Source: DATAYA01 sp963754235
GTDB taxonomy: Bacteria > Pseudomonadota > Alphaproteobacteria > Acetobacterales > Acetobacteraceae
Length of the DNA: 64,000 bases
Reading direction: 5' to 3'
Assembly: GCA_963754235.1 (NCBI GenBank)
Contig: CAVWFK010000032.1
Location: 62,001-126,000 of the forward strand
In this document: piece after piece, positions 1 through 7,898 of the stretch
Numbering within the stretch: the first letter of the stretch is position 1
How the letters are laid out: each line of letters begins with the position of its first letter
Translations under genes and position numbers: made by a program
The notes under the pieces: generated by a model
What the model saw: only the letters and a program-made list of their open reading frames with translations
Databases searched by the model: none
Told to the model about the DNA's origin: nothing

Positions 1-249
1 TTGCTTCGCCTTGCTCGCATGACGACGCGGCACGATGCCTCCTGATATGTGGATCATCCGACGAACGCCTGCTTGGTCCGGCGACGCGAGACAAATCAGT
101 TCGCGTTCGCCTCATCAGGAGTTGCAAGATATTGGCGCAGGTGTCGCCGCGGCGCCTCGATAGAAACAGGCTCGAATGGAAACAAGATGGGGCCGGTCGT
201 GTTGCCCGGATCAGGATAAAGAGTTTGCGACGAAAAGCCTAACTGTCAT

Positions 250-843
250 TTAATTATGCGGATGGGCGGAAGGATTGCGTCGCGCCGCGATCCGCGCCGC
301 AGCCTCCTCCGTCTCCATCCGCAACGCGCGGTGCGCAACCTCCGCCGCAAAGCCGGCGCGGGCCAGCGCCGCCGCCTCGCGCTTGCGTGCGTCGGCATCC
401 GCCGCGGCGGGGCGGAACGGACCGATGCGGCGCCGGCGCGCATACGCCAGTGCGGCATCAAGTTCCGCCTCCGGATCGTCGGGCAGGGCGGCGCGCGCGG
501 TCTCGGCAGGCACACCCTTGGCCGCCAGATGCGCCCCGATCGCCCGGCGCGAGCGGCCGGTGCGGGCAAGCCGCGCGGCCCGTGCGGCGGCGAAGGCGGC
601 GTCGTCCACCGCCCCCGCGGCGGCGAGCCGGCGCACCACCTCTGCCGCCTCGGCGCGGGCGCGGCGCCCGGCCTCCGCTGCGGCGTCCGGGTCGGTCTCG
701 GCGGCCTGGCGCGCCCAGCGCTCGATGCGGCGGGTCAGCACGCGCAGCAGCCCGCGCTCGGTTGCAGCGAAGCGGGCGAGATGGGCGAGCGCCGCGCCGT
801 GCAGGTCCTCCCTGGTCGGCGGCGGCGGCAGATGCGCGCTCAT
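250..843 (-). CDS. recX: Regulatory protein RecX
   Basis: This encodes a 197-residue protein resembling RecX, which binds RecA filaments and limits recombinase activity in the cytoplasm. The sequence is Ala/Arg-rich and helical, with the three-helix repeat style of the family: a VVRRLAAAGAVDDAAFAAA segment near residue 70, followed by RSRRAIGAHLAAKGVP, the typical 'all new helices' block. The open frame continues far upstream, but ATG at 843 (MSAHLPPPP) gives the family length, and the rest is antisense to the next gene. recA is not adjacent. It is divergent from the dehydrogenase at 928. The family call rests on the sequence pattern only. Confidence 0.82.
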   Translation of the reverse strand: MSAHLPPPPTREDLHGAALAHLARFAATERGLLRVLTRRIERWARQAAETDPDAAAEAGRRARAEAAEVVRRLAAAGAVDDAAFAAARAARLARTGRSRRAIGAHLAAKGVPAETARAALPDDPEAELDAALAYARRRRIGPFRPAAADADARKREAAALARAGFAAEVAHRALRMETEEAAARIAARRNPSAHPHN

Positions 844-927
844 CGGCGCAGGATGACACGGCGGCCGCCGTCCGTCAGCGCCACTCTCCCCGGTTGACTC
901 TCCCGCGCCGGACCGCGATGCACCATC

Positions 928-1902
928 ATGCGCATCCACATCCAGAACGACCCCGCCGACACGCTGGTCGGAATCACCCGCGCGGATTGGGACGAGGCCG
1001 CGGCGCGCGCGGGCGAGACGGGCCACATGGTGAGCCTCGGCGACACGCCGGCCGCCTTCGGCGCCGCGATCCCCGACGCCGAGGCGCTGATCATCGCGGC
1101 CCACGTGGTCCGCCCCCTGCTGGCGGCACCGGCGCCGGCGCTGCGCATCGTGTTCTGCACCTCGGCTGGACTCGATGCGCTGGCCCCGTTCGACTGGCTG
1201 CCGCCGGGCGTCGAGCTCTGGAACAACAGCGGCACGCACGCGGCCAAGGGGGCAGAGTTCGTGCTCATGGCGCTGCTGATGCTCGCCTGCCGGCTGCCCG
1301 AGATCGGCGCCGACCACCGCGCGCAGCGGTGGGACAAAAAACACGGCACCGTGCTGGCGGGAAGGCGAGTGGTGATCGTGGGCCTCGGCCATATCGGCGC
1401 GGCGGCGGCGGCGCTGGCCACGCGGCACGGGATGGAGGTGATCGGCTGCCGCGCCCGCCCCGCCCCGCACCCCGATTGCGCGCGCGTGGTGGCCCCCGCC
1501 GATCTGGACCGCGAATTGCCGCAGGCCGACGCGGTGGCGCTCGCCGCGCCGCTGACCGAGGCCACGCGCAACCTGCTGGACGCGCGCCGGATCGGATTGC
1601 TCAAGCCCGGCGCAGGGGTCATCAACATCGGCCGCGGCGCGGTGCTGGATCAGGACGCGCTGTGCGACGCGCTGGATGCGGGCCGGCTCGGCGGCGCGGT
1701 GCTCGACGTGTTCGCCGTCGAGCCGGTGCCGGAGGGAGACCGGCTGTGGACGACGCGCAACCTGGTGATGACGCCGCACGTCTCCTCTGATGATCCGGGG
1801 AGCTACAACCCGATCAGCCTCGACATCTTTTTCGCCAATCTGCGCGCCTGGCGCGCGGGCGAGACGCCCCCCAACCGGTTCGACGTCGCGCGGGGGTATT
1901 GA
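928..1902 (+). CDS. D-2-hydroxyacid dehydrogenase, NAD-binding
   Basis: This is a 324-residue cytoplasmic oxidoreductase of the D-isomer-specific 2-hydroxyacid dehydrogenase family, which reduces 2-keto acids with NAD(P)H. The Rossmann motif VGLGHIG lies near residues 151-157. The catalytic Arg is in NIGRGAVLDQDAL, the Glu in FAVEPVPEG, and the His in MTPHVSSDD. Length is normal. The substrate cannot be told from sequence; hydroxypyruvate/glyoxylate-type and phosphoglycerate-type enzymes share these motifs. It stands alone, followed by a GC-rich repeat and a convergent SDR gene. Confidence 0.88.
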   Translation: MRIHIQNDPADTLVGITRADWDEAAARAGETGHMVSLGDTPAAFGAAIPDAEALIIAAHVVRPLLAAPAPALRIVFCTSAGLDALAPFDWLPPGVELWNNSGTHAAKGAEFVLMALLMLACRLPEIGADHRAQRWDKKHGTVLAGRRVVIVGLGHIGAAAAALATRHGMEVIGCRARPAPHPDCARVVAPADLDRELPQADAVALAAPLTEATRNLLDARRIGLLKPGAGVINIGRGAVLDQDALCDALDAGRLGGAVLDVFAVEPVPEGDRLWTTRNLVMTPHVSSDDPGSYNPISLDIFFANLRAWRAGETPPNRFDVARGY

Positions 1903-1940
1903 GCGAAGATTAAGGCCAGGGGCTCCGCCCCCGCACCCCG

Positions 1941-1960
1941 CCAAGGGCGTTCGCCCTTGG
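1941..1960. terminator. Hairpin between convergent genes (GC repeat family)
   Basis: CCAAGGGC and GCCCTTGG form an 8-bp stem with a 4-nt loop directly after the dehydrogenase. The hairpin sits inside a longer stretch that recurs almost unchanged after sdhA at 14465-14510. It may act as a bidirectional terminator between the convergent genes at 928 and 2004. No T-run follows, so intrinsic termination is uncertain. Confidence 0.5.
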
Positions 1961-1971
1961 AACCCGCTACC

Positions 1972-1999
1972 TGCTTCGTCGCGCTGCTCCTCGCAGTGA
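1972..1999. repeat. Half copy of a dispersed palindromic element
   Basis: This stretch (CTTCGTCGCGCTGCTCCTCG onward, ending in GTGAC) closely matches the reverse complement of the left arm of the palindromic element at 15331-15428. It lies just outside the 3' end of the SDR gene. A weaker relative occupies positions 1-25 of the window. It appears to be a truncated intergenic repeat with no coding potential. Confidence 0.5.
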
Positions 2000-2003
2000 C
2001 GAG

Positions 2004-2789
2004 TCAGAACGCGCTCTTGATCACGCCGCCGTCGACCCGTACCGCGGCGCCGTGCGTCGCCGACGCTGCGGGGCTGCAGAGATAGACGATCATGTTCGCC
2101 ACCTCCTCGGTGGTGGCGAAGCGCCGGAGCAGCGAGGTGGGGCGTGCGGCAGCGAAGAACTCGGCGGCGAATTCCGCCTCGCTCTTGCCCTCGGCGGCGG
2201 CGCGGCGTGCGGTGCCCTCGGCGAAGGTCGGGCCGGGCAGGACCGAATTCGCGGTGACGCCGGATGCCACCAACGTCTCGGCGATGCCGCGAGCGAGCGC
2301 GATCACGCCGGCCTTGGCGACGCCGTAGTGCAGGAACTCGGTCGGGATCTGCACGCCGGATTCGCTCGCAACGTAGATCAGCCGGCCCCAGTTGCGCGCC
2401 CGCATCGCCGGCAGGAAGTGCCGCGTCATGCGCACCGCACTCATCACGTTCAGCTCATGGACGTGCTGCCAGTCGGCGTCGTCGAGTTCCTCGAACGGCT
2501 TGCGCGCGCCGATGCCGCCGACATTGTTGACCAGGATATCCACGCGGTTGATGCGCTCGGTGACCGCGCGGGCGCCCTCGGGGGTGGCGAGGTCGCCGAT
2601 GGCGTCATGCAGTTTCGCATCCGGGCAGCGCGCGCGAATGGTTGCGATCGCATGAGCGACGCGCTCGCTCGTGCGGCCGTTGACCCAGACGACGGCGCCG
2701 CATTGCGCGAGGCCGGCCGCGGTCGCGACCCCGATCCCGGCGGTCGAGCCGGTGACGAGGGCGGTCTTGCCGGTCAGATCGAGGTTCAT
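2004..2789 (-). CDS. SDR family NAD(P)-dependent oxidoreductase
   Basis: This is a 261-residue classical short-chain dehydrogenase/reductase. The cofactor motif TGSTAGIG is at residues 11-18, the NNVGG motif near 87, the catalytic Ser in VASESGVQ and the catalytic pair in YGVAK. The C-terminus carries the usual VDGG. The frame allows 12 more N-terminal residues, but ATG at 2789 (MNLDLTGKTALVTG) places the glycine motif at the usual distance. The substrate is unknown; the fold is shared by 3-oxoacyl-ACP reductases and many sugar or alcohol dehydrogenases. It is downstream of rplT on the same strand but separated by a GC-rich hairpin repeat, so it is probably transcribed independently. Confidence 0.88.
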   Translation of the reverse strand: MNLDLTGKTALVTGSTAGIGVATAAGLAQCGAVVWVNGRTSERVAHAIATIRARCPDAKLHDAIGDLATPEGARAVTERINRVDILVNNVGGIGARKPFEELDDADWQHVHELNVMSAVRMTRHFLPAMRARNWGRLIYVASESGVQIPTEFLHYGVAKAGVIALARGIAETLVASGVTANSVLPGPTFAEGTARRAAAEGKSEAEFAAEFFAAARPTSLLRRFATTEEVANMIVYLCSPAASATHGAAVRVDGGVIKSAF

Positions 2790-2830
2790 GGCCGCAAGCT
2801 GGGTCGCGCCCCCCGATCGGGTCAAGGGGT

Positions 2831-2871
2831 CTGGGGCCGCCGGCCCCAGCGGGGTTCGGGGCAGAGCCCCG
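2831..2871. repeat. Double GC hairpin between rplT and the SDR gene
   Basis: Two adjacent stems occur here: CTGGGGCC/GGCCCCAG (2831-2849) and CGGGG/CCCCG (2857-2871). The composition and position after a gene resemble the stretches at 1915-1965 and 14465-14510. It probably limits read-through from rpmI-rplT into the SDR gene. Confidence 0.45.
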
Positions 2872-2879
2872 ACCTTGAC

Positions 2880-3233
2880 TTACTGCGCCCCCTGCACCTT
2901 GCGCACGATCTCCGCGAATGCCGCCGCGTCGTCATAGGCGATCGCGGCGAGCACCTTGCGGTCGATCTCGATATTGGCGCGCTTCAGCCCCTCGATAAAG
3001 CGGCTGTAGGTCATTCCGTGCTCGCGCACCGCGGCGTTGATGCGCTGAATCCATAAGCCCCGGAAGTCACGCTTGCGGTTGCGCCGGTCGCGGTAGGCGT
3101 ATTGCAGCGACTTCTCCAGCCGCTCCAGCGCGCTCCGGTAATTGGTGGACGAGCGGCCCACGAAACCCTTGCTCTGGGCCAGGACCTTCTTGTGGCGGGC
3201 GTGCGTGGTGACGCCCCGCTTGACGCGTGCCAT
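2880..3233 (-). CDS. rplT: 50S ribosomal protein L20
   Basis: This is a 117-residue basic protein beginning MARVKRGVTTHARHKKVL, the diagnostic L20 start. It also has the conserved FRGLWIQRINAAVREHG and YSRFIEGLKRA blocks. L20 binds 23S rRNA early in 50S assembly and in many bacteria autoregulates its operon. It follows rpmI after a 15-bp gap (rpmI stop at 3249, rplT start at 3233), so the two form an operon. Neither infC nor pheS flanks the pair here, unlike the common infC-rpmI-rplT-pheST order. Confidence 0.98.
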   Translation of the reverse strand: MARVKRGVTTHARHKKVLAQSKGFVGRSSTNYRSALERLEKSLQYAYRDRRNRKRDFRGLWIQRINAAVREHGMTYSRFIEGLKRANIEIDRKVLAAIAYDDAAAFAEIVRKVQGAQ

Positions 3234-3248
3234 GCCGGTCTATCCCTC

Positions 3249-3452
3249 TCAACCGAGCCCGTAGGGCGCCCATTGCTTGATGGTGCGCGCGTCCATATCG
3301 GTCAGCGTCTGGTGACGGCGATTGGTGCGCTTCATCTTCTGCGGGCGGTTGATCAGGCCGTGCCGCTTCAGCCCCGGCCCGGCCAGCACCTTGCCCGTCG
3401 CGGTGATCTTGAATCGCTTTTTCACCGACGACTTGGTCTTCATCTTGGGCAT
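3249..3452 (-). CDS. rpmI: 50S ribosomal protein L35
   Basis: This is a 67-residue L35 starting MPKMKTKSSVKKRFK and containing KRHGLINRPQKMKR, both typical of the family. ATG at 3452 is preceded by a good ribosome binding site (AGGAG), which decides against the longer frame that adds 20 residues. It is the first gene of the rpmI-rplT operon. A promoter-like sequence lies about 90 nt upstream, overlapping the start region of the divergent prmA. Confidence 0.97.
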   Translation of the reverse strand: MPKMKTKSSVKKRFKITATGKVLAGPGLKRHGLINRPQKMKRTNRRHQTLTDMDARTIKQWAPYGLG

Positions 3453-3539
3453 TTGGCACTCCTGTGGACTGATGGCCTGCAAGGCGCAGGCGGCACGGCC
3501 GGGCATGCCCATCCAGGCCCGGTCGCGTGCGAGGGGCGG

Positions 3540-3568
3540 CCTATAGCGGGGAGCACGATGCCTGACAA
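3540..3568 (-). promoter_or_regulatory. Sigma70-type promoter for rpmI-rplT
   Basis: On the minus strand, TTGTCA (3563-3568) and TATAGG (3540-3545) are separated by exactly 17 bp. They match 5 of 6 and 4 of 6 consensus positions for -35 and -10. The predicted start near 3533 leaves a leader of about 80 nt before rpmI. The call comes from sequence inspection only. Confidence 0.5.
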
Positions 3569-3597
3569 GCTGAGACGCCCGAGATGAGACGCCCGAG

Positions 3598-4491
3598 ATG
3601 AGACGCCTGGAGACGGTCTGGCTCGACGTGCCCGAGGCGGCGGTGGCCGCCTACGAGGCGGCGCTCGGCGGCGCCTGCATGGCGGTCGGCTTCTTTCGCG
3701 ACGAGGCAGCCGATAGCTGGCGCGTCGAGGGGGTGAAGGAGGCAGGCGCGGACGAGGACCCGCTGGCGATCGCTCTGCTGCTGGCGGAGGCGGCGACCGG
3801 CATCCCGGCAGTCCTGCATCGCCGGGAGACCGCAGTCGAGGGCTGGCTCGCCCGCACCCAATCGGGCTTTCCCGAACAGCGCGTCGGCCGCTTCGCGATC
3901 CGCGGCACTCACCTGCCGCCCCGCGCGGCGCCCGGCCGCATCACCCTGGTGCTGGATGCCGGCGTCGCCTTCGGCTCCGGCGAGCACAGCTCGACCCGCG
4001 GCTGTCTGCGCGCGCTGGAGTGCCTTGCGCATCGACGGCCGCGCCGCATCCTCGATCTCGGCACCGGCTCGGGCATCCTGGCGATGGCGGCGGCGCGGCT
4101 GCTGCACCGGCCGGTGCTGGCGGTGGACATCGAGCCCCGGTCGGTGCGAGCCGCAGGCCAGAACGCCAGCCTGAACCGGCTCGGGCGGCGGGTAGCGGCG
4201 CGGCTGGGTCGCGGCTGGGCCAGTCCGGCGGTGCGCCGTGCGGCGCCCTACAATCTGGTGTTCGCCAACATCCTCGCCCGGCCGCTGTGCGCGATGGCGC
4301 GCGACCTTTCCCGCAACCTGGCACCGGGCGGGCGCGCCGTGCTCGCCGGGCTGCTCGACGAGCAGGCGCCGCTGGTGCTTGCCGCCCACCGCCGGCAGGG
4401 AATGCTGCTGGAGCGGCGGCTCGCCGAAGGGCGCTGGGTCACTCTGGTGCTCCGCCGGCCGGCTTCCAAACCGCGCACGCGGCCCCTATAG
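3598..4491 (+). CDS. prmA: Ribosomal protein L11 methyltransferase
   Basis: This is a 297-residue SAM-dependent methyltransferase that would trimethylate ribosomal protein L11. The SAM-binding motif ILDLGTGSGILAMAAARL is near residue 150, and the PrmA-typical NLVFANILARPL (replacing NPPY of other N-methyltransferases) is near residue 220. GSGEHSSTRGCLRAL precedes the SAM site as in the family. The ATG at 3598 lies in a 14-bp tandem duplication that also creates an out-of-frame 5-codon mini-ORF at 3584 ending in an ATGA overlap with this start. ahcY follows after 27 bp, so the two are probably co-transcribed; AhcY removes the SAH that methyltransferases produce. Confidence 0.93.
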   Translation: MRRLETVWLDVPEAAVAAYEAALGGACMAVGFFRDEAADSWRVEGVKEAGADEDPLAIALLLAEAATGIPAVLHRRETAVEGWLARTQSGFPEQRVGRFAIRGTHLPPRAAPGRITLVLDAGVAFGSGEHSSTRGCLRALECLAHRRPRRILDLGTGSGILAMAAARLLHRPVLAVDIEPRSVRAAGQNASLNRLGRRVAARLGRGWASPAVRRAAPYNLVFANILARPLCAMARDLSRNLAPGGRAVLAGLLDEQAPLVLAAHRRQGMLLERRLAEGRWVTLVLRRPASKPRTRPL

Positions 4492-4518
4492 GGACGCGAT
4501 CGCCAGCAGGAGTTTTGG

Positions 4519-5842
4519 ATGCCCAACGTCGCGACCGCGCCCGATCACCAGGTCCCCGATTACAAGGTCAGGGACATCTCGCTTGCCGGGTGGGGCCGCA
4601 AGGAGATCGCCTTGGCCGAGGACGAGATGCCCGGCCTGATGGCGTTGCGCGAAGAGTACGGCAAGTCCAAGCCGCTGGCCGGGGCACGCATTGCCGGCTG
4701 CCTGCACATGACGATCCAGACCGCGGTGCTGATCGAGACGCTGATCGCACTCGGGGCGAGCGTGCGGTGGTCGTCGTGCAACATCTTCTCCACCCAGGAC
4801 CACGCCGCCGCGGCGGTCGCGGCGGCCGGCATCCCGGTGTTCGCCTGGAAGGGGATGGGGGAGGACGAATTCTGGTGGTGCATCGAGCAGACGGTGCGCG
4901 GCCCGGATGGCTGGACGCCGACCCTGATCCTCGACGACGGCGGCGACCTCACCAAGCTGATGCACGAGAAATATCCCGCGATGCTTGCCGATGTGCGCGG
5001 CCTCTCCGAGGAGACGACGACGGGCGTGCACCGGCTGCGCGACATGGCGCGCGACGGGCGGCTGCTGGTGCCGGCGATCAACGTCAATGACAGCGTGACG
5101 AAATCGAAGTTCGACAACCTCTACGGCTGCCGCGAGAGCCTCGTTGATGGCATCCGCCGCGGCACCGACGTGATGATGGCCGGCAAGGTCGCGGTGGTGG
5201 CGGGCTTCGGCGACGTGGGCAAGGGCTCCGCCGCCAGCCTGCGCAATGCCGGCTGCCGCGTGCTGGTGACCGAGATCGATCCGATCAACGCCTTGCAGGC
5301 GGCGATGGAGGGGTACGAGGTAGTCACGATGGAGCAGGCGGCGTCGCGTGGCGATATCTTCGTGACCGCCACCGGCAATGTCGATGTCATCACGCTCGAT
5401 CACATGCGGGCGATGAAGCACCGCGCGATCGTCTGCAACATCGGGCATTTCGACAGCGAGATCCAGATCGAGAGCCTGCGCAATTTCACCTGGGAGAACG
5501 TCAAGCCGCAGGTGGACGAGGTGGTTTTCCCCGACGGCCGCCGGCTGATCGTGCTCAGCGAGGGGCGGTTGGTTAACCTCGGCAACGCGACCGGGCACCC
5601 GAGCTTCGTGATGTCGGCGAGCTTCACCAACCAGGTGCTGGCGCAGATCGAGCTGTGGGGCGCGCCCGCGGGCCGCTACCAGCGCCAGGTCTATACGCTG
5701 CCCAAGCAGCTCGACGAGAAGGTGGCGGCGCTCCATCTCGCCAAGGTGGGTGCGACGCTGACGCGGCTGACCCCCGAACAGGCCGCCTATATCGGCGTCT
5801 CGCCGTCCGGCCCCTACAAGCACGACCTCTACCGGTACCTGA
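4519..5842 (+). CDS. ahcY: Adenosylhomocysteinase, stop codon displaced by one base
   Basis: This would hydrolyse S-adenosylhomocysteine to adenosine and homocysteine, closing the methyl cycle in the cytoplasm with tightly bound NAD. Visible are NIFSTQDHAAAA, the catalytic VNDSVTKSKFDNLYG (Lys and Asp), the NAD motif VAGFGDVGKG and CNIGHFDSEI. The family ends in a C-terminal Tyr-Arg-Tyr; here codons for YRY end at 5838 (440 residues), but one extra C turns TAC-TGA into TAC-CTG. As written, the frame runs on for 75 unrelated residues to 6066. The C-terminal residues reach the NAD site of the neighbouring subunit, so a real extension would probably hurt activity. A base-call error is the simpler reading. 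The strong RBS (AGGAG) fixes the start at 4519. Confidence 0.92.
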
Positions 5843-6264
5843 GCGCGCTCACCCGCTTGTCGCTGGGCGGGACGGGAGCGCGGGAGCAGACTGGCGGCGC
5901 CTTCGTCTGGCGACCTGGGCAGATGTCGGGGGCGCGCTTCGGGTGCGTCAGATGGCCGCGCCAACCCGGCGCTCGCGGCGGAGATCCGCGCAGGCTGGGC
6001 TATGCCGGTCGCAGCCGCGCCGCCTTTGATTTTCCCGTCCGTTTCGACTATGCTGTGTTCTGGTGACCGCTTCGGGACGGCCACTTTCGAGAGGGGACGG
6101 GCATTCGTGCCGCCAGGCGAGCCGCCGGCGCATGGCTGCCTTGCAAACGGTGCCCCCTGTTACCAAGGCGTCGTGACAACGAACATGTGTCCGCAACGCA
6201 CGCGGTTCTGGTGGGAGGATTTCCTCGCCCGGCCGAGCGGCGGACCGAACCTGGAGTGATCATC
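5843..6264 (+). other. Intergenic stretch after ahcY, no gene recognised
   Basis: About 420 bp of GC-rich sequence lies between the expected ahcY stop and the start of the repeat protein. Open frames exist on both strands, but none shows a recognisable domain or a convincing ribosome binding site. The last 80 bp should contain the promoter of the repeat protein. Confidence 0.5.
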
Positions 6265-7751
6265 ATGCGTCAGCAGCTTCTCACCGCGGTCTTCGCGACT
6301 GTGCTCGCGGTGCCCGCCCTCGCTCAGGCGCCGACGCCGGGCGGCCCGTTGCAGCCGGGCACCCGGGGCGCGGTCATCCATGTGAGCGACAACAACATCG
6401 CCTGTCCGCAGGGGATGGTCGCGAGTCTCGGCACCGGCAGTTCGCCGAGCTATTCTGGCGGTGGCCTCGCCAGCAACGCGCCGGGCAGTTCGCCGAGCTA
6501 TTCTGGCGGCGGCCTCGGCAGCACCGCGCCGGGCAGCTCGCCGAGCTATTCGGGCGGCGGTCTCGCCAGCAATGCGCCGGGCAGCTCACCGAGCTATTCG
6601 GGCGGCGGGCTCGGCAGCACCGCGCCGGGGAGCTCGCCGAGCTACTCGGGTGGCGGCCTCGCCAGCAATGCGCCCGGCAGCTCGCCGAGCTACTCGGGCG
6701 GCGGCCTCGGCAGCACCGCGCCGGGCAGCTCGCCGAGCTATTCGGGCGGCGGCCTCGCCAGCAAGAACGCGCCAGGCAGTTCGCCGAGCTACTCGGGCGG
6801 CGGCCTCGGCAGCACCGCGCCGGGCAGCTCGCCGAGCTACTCGGGCGGCGGCCTCGCGAGCAAGAACGCGCCGGGCAGTTCGCCGAGCTACTCGGGCGGC
6901 GGCCTCGCCAGCACCGGCAACGGCAACGCTCCGGGCAGCTCGCCGAGCTATTCGGGCGGCGGCATCGCGCAGCACCGCGCCGGGCAGCTCGCCGAGCTAT
7001 TCGGGCGGCGGCCTCGCCAGCACCGGCAACGGCAACGCTCCGGGCAGCTCGCCGAGCTATTCGGGCGGTGGGATCGGTAGCACCGCGCCGGGCAGCTCGC
7101 CGAGCTATTCGGGCGGCGGCCTCGCCAGCACCGGCAACGGCAACGCTCCGGGCAGCTCGCCGAGCTATTCGGGCGGTGGGATCGGTAGCACCGCGCCGGG
7201 CAGCTCGCCGAGCTATTCGGGCGGCGGCCTCGCCAGCACCGGCAACGGCAACGCGCCGGGCAGCTCGCCGAGCTATTCGGGCGGCGGGATCGGCAGCACC
7301 GCGCCGGGCAGTTCGCCGAGCTACTCGGGCGGCGGCCTCGCCAGCAACGCGCCGGGCAGCTCGCCGAGCTATTCGGGCGGCGGGCATCGGCAGCACCGCG
7401 CCGGGCAGCTCGCCGAGCTATTCGGGCGGCGGCCTCGCCAGCACCGGCAACGGCAACGCTCCGGGCAGCTCGCCGAGCTATTCGGGCGGTGGGATCGGTA
7501 GCACCGCGCCGGGCAGCTCGCCGAGCTATTCGGGCGGCGGCCTCGCCAGCACCGGCAACGGCAACGCTCCGGGCAGCTCGCCGAGCTATTCGGGCGGTGG
7601 GATCGGTAGCACCGCGCCGGGCAGCTCACCGAGCTATTCGGGCGGCGGTCTCGCCAGCGTCGGCGGGCCGGCCAACCCGTTTGCGAACACCTCGTTCGAT
7701 CCGAACGCGCCGGGGACCGTCAATCCCTGCCGGCCGATGCTGCAGCGCTGA
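6265..7751 (+). CDS. Secreted repeat protein, 24 SSPSYSGGG units, two frameshifts
   Basis: The protein starts at ATG 6265 (RBS GGAG) with a clear signal peptide, MRQQLLTAVFATVLAVPALA, and is predicted to be exported. About 24 copies of SSPSYSGGG-L/I-(A/G)S follow, joined by short linkers (NAPG, TAPG, KNAPG, TGNGNAPG), giving 16-, 17- and 20-residue units. It ends in a unique tail, PANPFANTSFDPNAPG through CRPMLQR. Two extra bases (an inserted C near 6968 and another at 7385) move the reading frame twice, so the protein is spread over three frames; repaired length is 494 residues. I do not recognise a family. The low-complexity Ser/Gly/Pro/Tyr composition suggests a flexible surface or matrix protein. 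An S41 protease gene follows. Confidence 0.65.
6439..7658 (+). repeat. Tandem coding repeat array, 24 units of 48-60 bp
   Basis: There are 24 occurrences of a core AGCTCGCCGAGCTAYTCGGG with spacers of 48, 51 or 60 bp. Copies towards the 3' end form a higher-order 108-bp repeat (60+48) with almost no divergence, which points to recent expansion by unequal crossing-over or slippage. The array contains few stop codons in any frame on either strand, which explains the long spurious Arg/Ala-rich antisense frames. Confidence 0.9.
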
Positions 7752-7784
7752 CCATCACGCGGGCACGACGTCCGCGCACCAAAG

Positions 7785-7822
7785 CGAAGGGCTGGGTTGC
7801 CGGGAGGCAACCCGGCCCTTCG
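7785..7822 (+). terminator. Hairpin after the repeat protein
   Basis: CGAAGGGC-TGGGTTGCC pairs with GGCAACCC-GGCCCTTCG, giving a stem of about 17 bp with a small GGGA-type loop and one wobble pair. It lies 33 bp after the stop codon. There is no clear T-run, so it may stabilise the message 3' end rather than terminate. Confidence 0.5.
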
Positions 7823-7898
7823 CCGTTCCGCCATCAGCCTTGAACGCCCGGCCACTTTGCCGCAGCCTCGGGCGCGAAACGGTCGGAGATCGCCTCCC

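Noticed and set aside
250..1944. 564-residue minus-strand frame covering recX and the antisense of the dehydrogenase
   Set aside because: Only the last 197 residues look like a protein family; the rest is antisense to a well supported gene with perfect motifs.
4492..4518. SAH or SAM riboswitch before ahcY
   Set aside because: Only 27 bp separate prmA and ahcY; too short for any known aptamer.
5843..6066. Possible tsaE-like gene fragment after ahcY (GDLG followed by a Pro-Ala-Leu motif)
   Set aside because: No Walker lysine and no consistent frame; resemblance is too weak.
6374..7396. Long Arg/Ala-rich antisense frames in the repeat array
   Set aside because: They are produced by the 48-60 bp repeat lacking stops in several frames; there is no start signal or unique sequence.
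6439..7658. Possible CRISPR array
   Set aside because: Repeats are coding, of unequal length, and the intervening parts are not unique spacers; no cas genes nearby.
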